From Balneolales bacterium (GTDB taxonomy: Bacteria > Bacteroidota > Rhodothermia > Balneolales > Natronogracilivirgulaceae), in assembly GCA_007120555.1 (NCBI GenBank), contig SKNL01000265.1, positions 1 to 7,923 of the forward strand: a stretch of 7,923 nt of DNA. The letters are read 5' to 3'. Numbering within the stretch: position 1 is the stretch's first letter; each line of letters opens with the position of its first letter. The notes under the pieces were generated by a model. It was not told the origin of the DNA. It ran no database searches and saw only the letters and a list, made by a program, of their open reading frames with translations. Positions 4,927 to 7,923 of this stretch are shown here, in pieces. Made by a program: the position numbers and the translations under genes.

Positions 4927-6944
4927 CAGGAGAGCAGTTGTCTGAGGATAATGCCGGATGTCGGCGGGACGGTGATCTCGGATCCCTGGACGGGCTGGGG
5001 ATTGTCCGTATTGACTTCCGTTTCATCGGCGATTTGTTCCCACCGGCCCTCCGGAACAGTGACGGTAAACTCGTTATGGGAGTTGCCATTCAGGCTGATA
5101 AGCATCCGCTGTCCGGGCTGATGATGGCTGTGGATTTCAAATGTGATGTGCAGGGCATCCTCGTAGGGATGGAAATGGATTTCATGGGGTTCGGCCAGTC
5201 TTAGCTGCGGATTCTGATTGCGCAGCCGTATCAGGTTGCGGTAGTAGTCAAACAGGCCGGCATTGGCCTCTATTTCCGTAAAATCCAGGTAGTTTGTTTC
5301 GTTGTCTTTCTCGTAGCTGTTATGATCCAGTTTTCCGGAATTCACGTCGCGTGGATTTACCGGGACAATCCACTTCGATCGCCCCCATTCCTGGCCTGAG
5401 TGGATCATCGGGATGCCCTGCGCCGTAAGCAGGAACAGGGCAGCCAAACGGGCGCACTTCATCTCCTGATCACTCAGCGCAATTACAGGTGTTTTACTCT
5501 GGAAAACGGCATCTTTTTTCCCGTGGTCAAGGGCAATCCGGATGAAATCGCCCAGGGTGTACCCGTCGTGGGATTCCAGATAGTTCAGCGCGTGTTCCTG
5601 ATGATGGAAACGGCCGTTGGACTGATGCAACAGCGTGCCGCGGATGTAGTTTTCGAGCGATTCGCGATTCGACTCATAGTGCCACTTGCCAAAAATGAAC
5701 CCGGGCGTATGGATGGGGTCGATGCCCTTCACACCATTCCGGATCTGATCGTTCCAGGAGCTCCATCCGTGTCCGGAAAAGCCGGTGGGATCGTATCCGC
5801 CGCCCCAGGGCTCTGCGATCAGCAGCACATTGGGGTTGACTTTTTGTGCTTCCCGGCGGATTTCAGATATGGTTTGCCGGTCGATCAGGTTGGCAAGGTC
5901 AAAGCGGAACCCATCAATATGGTACTCCTGCATCCACCATTTCACCGATGAGATGATCAGTTCCCGGATATAGGGTGATTCCGTACGCAGATCGTTGCCG
6001 CAGCCACTGTGGTTGGTAAGCCGGCCTTCCTCGTCACTGCGGAAGAACTCCTGATTGTCGAGATATGACAGCGGATTCTGGTCGTACTGAGAGACATGGT
6101 TGTAGACCACATCCATAATCACGGCAATTCCCTCGCGGTGCAGCTCCCGGACCATGTGCTTCAACTCCCGTGACGCGGTAACCGGATCACCTGTGAACAT
6201 CCCGGCCCGGTCGCTGCCGTTCGAGGCGTACATGGTCTCAGGAGAAAAAAAGAAGCTGGTCATATACCCCCAGTAGTTGCGTCCGTAGGGATTCCAGGTG
6301 TTGCGGAACCCCTCCGCTGTGTTCATCTCAAACGGGGGTTCAAATCCTGCAAATTTCTGCAATGGCAGCAGCTCCACGGCATTCACGCCCAGCCGTTTCA
6401 GGTGGGCGATGCCGCCGGTGATATCCTTTTCAACAAAACCGAGATATGTGCCGGGTTTTTTGGCGCCGGCGGAGGGATGGGCGGTCAGGTCTTTGACATG
6501 GACTTCGTATATGATCAGATCGCGTTCCTCAGGCGGGATGACAAAGGTGTCGCCCTGCCAGTCAAAGCTGTCCGGGCCGGCAATCCGGCTTTTCGGGAGC
6601 TGCTGATAGTGGTTGACGGAAGTGACCTGCGTGGACCAGGGATCGGCAAGCAGGGAAGGAGGTTTCAGCTGCCCTTTTTCGTCGGGGTGATGTTGGACGC
6701 GATAGCCATAGTACTTGCCAGTGTGCTCGCCGGGCAGTTCCAGGGCCCAGCTTCCATCGGGAAGCTTGTCCATGGGGTGGTGTTGGCCTTTTGGCTGACG
6801 GTAGCTGTCAAAAAGCACCAGTTCGACCTGCGATGCTTTGGGACAGTACAACCGAAATGTGCAACTCTGTTCACCCTGACGGGCACCCCAGGGTTGCAAT
6901 ACAGCATTTATATGACCGGTATCACGGTCTCCATTGCGATACAC
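4926..6944 (-). CDS. GH13 alpha-glucan debranching-type enzyme (pullulanase/isoamylase-like)
   Basis: A 672-aa enzyme of the alpha-amylase superfamily that probably hydrolyses alpha-1,6 branches in glycogen or maltodextrins. An N-terminal CBM48-like beta domain (about 15-105; CTFRLYCPKASQVELVLF, GKYYGYRV) precedes the catalytic barrel (about 140-580) and a C-terminal beta domain (about 585-672). All four GH13 regions are present: DVVYNH (278-283), GFRFDLANLID with nucleophile Asp349, LIAEPWGGG with acid/base Glu378, and NYLESHDGYT with transition-state Asp460. No signal peptide is seen, so it should act in the cytoplasm. Parts resemble type I pullulanase (WNDQIRNGVKG, HNSYEKDNETNYLDF), but the YNWGYDP signature is replaced by NYWGYMTSFFFSPE, nearer to isoamylase/GlgX. 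Subfamily and exact substrate are therefore uncertain. The start is GTG with AAAGGAG 9 nt upstream and an in-frame TAA directly before it. The gene follows metG by 50 nt; no glycogen genes are adjacent. Confidence 0.88.
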   Translation of the reverse strand: MYRNGDRDTGHINAVLQPWGARQGEQSCTFRLYCPKASQVELVLFDSYRQPKGQHHPMDKLPDGSWALELPGEHTGKYYGYRVQHHPDEKGQLKPPSLLADPWSTQVTSVNHYQQLPKSRIAGPDSFDWQGDTFVIPPEERDLIIYEVHVKDLTAHPSAGAKKPGTYLGFVEKDITGGIAHLKRLGVNAVELLPLQKFAGFEPPFEMNTAEGFRNTWNPYGRNYWGYMTSFFFSPETMYASNGSDRAGMFTGDPVTASRELKHMVRELHREGIAVIMDVVYNHVSQYDQNPLSYLDNQEFFRSDEEGRLTNHSGCGNDLRTESPYIRELIISSVKWWMQEYHIDGFRFDLANLIDRQTISEIRREAQKVNPNVLLIAEPWGGGYDPTGFSGHGWSSWNDQIRNGVKGIDPIHTPGFIFGKWHYESNRESLENYIRGTLLHQSNGRFHHQEHALNYLESHDGYTLGDFIRIALDHGKKDAVFQSKTPVIALSDQEMKCARLAALFLLTAQGIPMIHSGQEWGRSKWIVPVNPRDVNSGKLDHNSYEKDNETNYLDFTEIEANAGLFDYYRNLIRLRNQNPQLRLAEPHEIHFHPYEDALHITFEIHSHHQPGQRMLISLNGNSHNEFTVTVPEGRWEQIADETEVNTDNPQPVQGSEITVPPTSGIILRQLLS

Positions 6945-6953
6945 TTATATAAA

Positions 6954-6960
6954 CTCCTTT
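6954..6960 (-). promoter_or_regulatory. Ribosome binding site deciding the GTG start of the GH13 gene
   Basis: AAAGGAG on the minus strand is 9 nt before the GTG at 6944. The codon immediately upstream of the GTG is an in-frame TAA (6945-6947), so no longer protein is possible and GTG is the start. This is one of the strongest Shine-Dalgarno sites in the window. Confidence 0.75.
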
Positions 6961-6994
6961 TTACTGCGTGATAAACTAATTGACCTTTGAGCCA

Positions 6995-7923
6995 TTATGA
7001 AACGGTGCTTCCGTTATCGGCTTCAGATGTGATAAACTTGAATTGCCCGTCAGGAGTTTCCGCCATGAGCAACATTCCTTCACTCGGGATCCCCATCATC
7101 TTGCGGGGTTTCAGATTGGCAACTACAGCGACCTTTGTTCCTGGCAATTTTTCCGGATCGGCATGTTGTGCTATGCCGGCCATGATCGTCCGTTTTTCAA
7201 TTCCGATATCCACTGTAAGCTTGAGCAGCTTGTCGGATTTCGGGACCCGTTCCGCGGTCAGTATTTCACCGATCCGCATATCCAGCTTGCTGAAGTCTTC
7301 GAATGTGATGGTGTTTTTAAGGGGTTCCAGGACAGGTTTGGATTCATCCAGCGCCAGGGCCTGATCTTCCAGTTTCTGGCGCTGGGCTTCAATGGCTTCA
7401 TCTTCAACTTTTTTGAAAAGGATGTCTCCTTTTTGGAAAGGACTGCCGGCTTTAAGCGACTGCTCGGTGATATCCTGCCAGCCTGCATTGCTGATGTTGA
7501 GGGTCTCGCGAAGCTTGCGGCAGGCATCGGGTGTGACCGGATCAAACAGGACGGAAAGGGCAGCCGTGATCTGGCAGCAGACATTGAGCACGGTAGCGCA
7601 ACGCTCAGGATCGTTTTTGCGCAGATGCCATGGCTCCATTTCGGTAAAATACTTGTTGCCGGCCCGCGCCAGGTTCATGCTTTTCTGTATCGCTTCTCGG
7701 AACCGGAACGTCTCGTAGCATGCGGCTGCCTCATCTTTCAGACGGGTGATCTCAGCCAGCATGGCTTGGTCTTCGGCCGTAAAATCAGCTGCGGCCGGGA
7801 TCTTGTTGTCAAAATTCTTGCTGGTGAACGAAAGGGTCCGGAACACGAAATTCCCGAAGATATCCGCCAGCTCGCCGTTGACGTGGTCCTGGAAGTATTT
7901 CCAGGAGAAATCAGCATCCTTGG
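6995..7923 (-). CDS. metG: Methionyl-tRNA synthetase, C-terminal part, 5' end beyond the window
   Basis: The last 308 residues of MetRS, which charges tRNA-Met. The catalytic Rossmann domain and the HIGH/KMSKS motifs lie past base 7923. What is visible is the helical anticodon-binding domain, beginning DADFSWKYFQDHVNGELADIFGNFVFRTLSF and including NKYFTEMEPWHLRKNDPER, then a charged linker (EDEAIEAQRQKLEDQALALDE region), then a C-terminal OB-fold tRNA-binding domain of the Trbp111/EMAP type over about the last 105 residues (ITFEDFSKLDMRIGEI, KSDKLLKLTVDIG, IMAGIAQH, KVAVVANLKPRKMMGIPSEGMLL). That appended domain is usual in dimeric bacterial MetRS. The reading frame stays open through the right edge; the GTG at 7846 is internal, not a start, since family sequence continues upstream of it. 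Ends with TAA. Confidence 0.95.
   Translation of the reverse strand, partial: KDADFSWKYFQDHVNGELADIFGNFVFRTLSFTSKNFDNKIPAAADFTAEDQAMLAEITRLKDEAAACYETFRFREAIQKSMNLARAGNKYFTEMEPWHLRKNDPERCATVLNVCCQITAALSVLFDPVTPDACRKLRETLNISNAGWQDITEQSLKAGSPFQKGDILFKKVEDEAIEAQRQKLEDQALALDESKPVLEPLKNTITFEDFSKLDMRIGEILTAERVPKSDKLLKLTVDIGIEKRTIMAGIAQHADPEKLPGTKVAVVANLKPRKMMGIPSEGMLLMAETPDGQFKFITSEADNGSTVS

Noticed and set aside
5400..5951. Plus-strand open frame of 183 codons inside the GH13 gene.
   Set aside because: Codon-aligned complement of the GH13 coding sequence, which has all four catalytic motifs.
1..7923. Search for CRISPR arrays, insertion-sequence ends, tRNA genes, toxin-antitoxin or defence genes.
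   Set aside because: The window is filled by eight recognisable housekeeping or metabolic genes; no spaced repeats, transposase motifs or cloverleaf sequences were seen in the gaps.

Overview
The window is 7.9 kb of densely packed, chromosomal-looking DNA in which every supported gene reads on the minus strand, so the biological reading order is from high to low coordinates: metG (5' part missing) > GH13 debranching-type glucanase > sodium-dependent (NSS) transporter > efp > accB > accC > gcvH > guaA (3' part missing). No mobile element, phage gene, CRISPR array, tRNA or rRNA is visible.

The likely source is a member of the Bacteroidota or a sister lineage (the Balneolota/Rhodothermota group is my best guess). 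This is inference. It rests on the efp-accB-accC order, on a MetRS with a fused C-terminal tRNA-binding domain, on a good match to the Bacteroidota-type promoter (TTTG and TAnnTTTG boxes) ahead of efp, and on three genes without a Shine-Dalgarno site. Base composition looks moderate, slightly above half G+C by eye. It was not counted.

Right block (4926-7923): metG, then 50 nt later a cytoplasmic alpha-glucan debranching-type enzyme with a forced GTG start. Middle (3421-4779): an 11-helix amino-acid/sodium symporter with a forced TTG start and probably its own promoter in a 146-nt gap. Left block (1-3230): a tight run from EF-P (translation of polyproline stretches), through the biotin carrier and biotin carboxylase halves of acetyl-CoA carboxylase, to the lipoyl carrier of the glycine cleavage system and GMP synthase. 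Gaps here are 13, 8, 9 and 33 nt, so an operon is likely, driven from the 190-nt gap upstream of efp.

That 190-nt gap is the most structured noncoding DNA here. It holds a candidate promoter, a pair of 8-bp direct repeats 22 bp apart bracketing the upstream promoter box, and a degenerate 13-bp tandem repeat just upstream. I see no undescribed defence, mobile or biosynthetic system. The window is mainly housekeeping, with points of interest in its regulatory DNA, start codons and one subfamily-ambiguous enzyme.
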